DNA from: an uncultured Gemmatimonadota bacterium
GTDB taxonomy: Bacteria; Gemmatimonadota; Gemmatimonadetes; Gemmatimonadales; Gemmatimonadaceae
DNA: 29,947 nucleotides
Assembly: GCA_946478895.1 (NCBI GenBank)
Contig: CAMLDY010000023.1
Location: 1 to 29,947, forward strand
Direction of reading: 5' to 3'
The notes under the pieces were generated by a model. That model was not told the DNA's origin and ran no database searches. It worked only from the letters and a program-made list of their open reading frames with translations. Both the position numbers and the translations under genes were made by a program. Of the stretch, positions 29,121 through 29,947 are shown piece after piece; the stretch's first letter is position 1, and the number at the start of each line of letters is the position of its first letter.

Positions 29121-29947
29121 GTCGACGCTTTCCCGGAGGTGTCGGCGACAGCGGCGCTGTGCTCGTCGGCTTCACCGGCAGGTATTGGCGGCTCATCCTG
29201 GTTCGTCGATGCTTCGTTCTCGGTGCGCAACGGCAGCGGGCGGTCGCTGAGAGTCGCGACTGGCCGATCGGCGGGATCCATCCGTGGCGCGCGGGGAAGT
29301 GACAGCGTAAACGTCGAGCCCTTTCCGACTTCGCTTTCGACAGTGATCTCGCCGCCCATTCCGTGGGCGAGGTCGCGGCTGATGGCGAGCCCCAACCCGA
29401 CGCCCTGGACCGGCTGATTGAGTCGACGACCGGCCTGAACGAAGGGGTCGAAAATCCTGTCGAGCTTCTCCTGCGAGATTCCGCTGCCGGTGTCGGCTAC
29501 CGAAATGTCGATGCACTTTCCCGCCGGTTTTGCCGACAGAGTGATGCTGCCGCCCTCGTCGGTGAACTTGACCGCGTTGCTCAGGAGATTGAGCACGATC
29601 TGCTGCAGCTTCTCGGGATCGGCGAGAACCGATGCGGTTTTGTCACCGCCCTTGTAGGTGTAGCGCAGTCCCTTGGCGATGATCTGCGGCGCGATCATCG
29701 TCTCGGTGTCGTGCAGCGCTTCGTCGACGGGGACCGAAGTCAGTCGATACTCTGCCTGGCCGGCATCGACTTTGGCGAAGTTGAGCACGTCGTTGATGAG
29801 GGTCAGCAGATGCTGCTGGCTGCGGCGGATGCGGGCGATGTCCTGGGCTTGCTCGGCGTTGAGCGATCCGTGGACGCCCATCGCGAGCAACTCGCCGTAT
29901 CCACCGATGGCGTTGAGGGGCGTGCGCAGCTCGTGACTCATGCTGGC
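29117..29947 (-). CDS. Sensor histidine kinase, C-terminal part (5' end outside window)
   Basis: The window holds the last 276 residues of a histidine kinase; the frame stays open at the window end (ASMSHELRTPL), so the sensor portion lies beyond. The H-box is SHELRTPLNAIGGYGE with the phosphorylated His. The HATPase domain shows the N-box NLLSNAVKFTDEGG, G1 VADTGSGISQ, F-box IFDPFVQA and G2 GVGLGLAISRDLAHGMGGEI. A tail of about 55 residues after the ATPase domain is Pro/Asp/Glu/Ser-rich and probably disordered. Typical HisKA plus HATPase_c architecture. No response regulator gene is visible in the window. It converges on the GT-C gene, sharing the four bases CTAG for both stops. Confidence 0.93.
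   Translation of the reverse strand, partial: ASMSHELRTPLNAIGGYGELLAMGVHGSLNAEQAQDIARIRRSQQHLLTLINDVLNFAKVDAGQAEYRLTSVPVDEALHDTETMIAPQIIAKGLRYTYKGGDKTASVLADPEKLQQIVLNLLSNAVKFTDEGGSITLSAKPAGKCIDISVADTGSGISQEKLDRIFDPFVQAGRRLNQPVQGVGLGLAISRDLAHGMGGEITVESEVGKGSTFTLSLPRAPRMDPADRPVATLSDRPLPLRTENEASTNQDEPPIPAGEADEHSAAVADTSGKAST

Overview
The window is chromosomal, GC-rich bacterial DNA (roughly 60-65% G+C by eye) with dense gene packing, many GTG/TTG starts and start/stop overlaps. The gene set combines thyX, a beta-oxidation type thiolase and 3-hydroxyacyl-CoA dehydrogenase, a phasin-like protein with a histone-H1-like tail, a deoC-ALDH-ALDH-like cassette, an Rv2578c-type radical SAM protein, SGNH and other lipoproteins, and a zinc-ribbon protein. 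This is most like a soil or environmental Gemmatimonadota genome. The phylum is an inference from gene style; no rRNA or other decisive marker is present.

Region 1-6466 is a minus-strand run: thiolase, lipoprotein, two-TM protein of unknown function, 3-hydroxybutyryl-CoA dehydrogenase, FAD-linked oxidase, then thyX cut by the window edge. Gaps are 16-48 bp. At least one internal promoter is visible, a TATAAT inside a perfect dyad directly before an ATG. Region 6725-9939 is a second minus-strand operon reading phasin/H1-like protein, M20 peptidase, 72-aa protein, RNase HI-like protein and zinc-ribbon protein. It has a recognisable promoter at 10032-10059. Region 10160-14829 is plus-strand: CaiB/BaiF CoA-transferase, SGNH lipoprotein with terminator, orphan D12 adenine methyltransferase, and an ECF sigma factor with its putative membrane partner, followed by a strong terminator. 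A small secreted peptidoglycan-binding-like protein follows (15008-15298). It converges on a radical SAM protein (15317-16429, minus).

Region 16430-18495 holds a small HExxH membrane protein, a pterin carbinolamine dehydratase and a Bax-inhibitor-1 protein, interleaved with palindromic repeats. Region 18535-22687 has a HAD phosphatase divergent from the cassette deoC / aldehyde dehydrogenase / truncated ALDH-like protein (deoxyribose-5-phosphate to acetaldehyde to acetyl-CoA). Region 22889-29120 is one tightly coupled plus-strand operon: alpha/beta hydrolase, ABC ATPase, ABC-2 permease, GT2 glycosyltransferase, methyltransferase and GT-C-type membrane protein. It probably makes or exports a cell-envelope glycan or lipid. 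It ends tail-to-tail with a partial sensor histidine kinase, the two TAG stops sharing CTAG.

The most unusual structure is a family of roughly 190-225 bp imperfect palindromes (6499-6722, 16454-16645, 17631-17818). All share the same arm sequence, and in each the right end lies within about 5 bp of the stop codon of a minus-strand gene. No stretch over 300 bp lacks a gene. I see no tRNA, rRNA, CRISPR array, transposase or phage gene.
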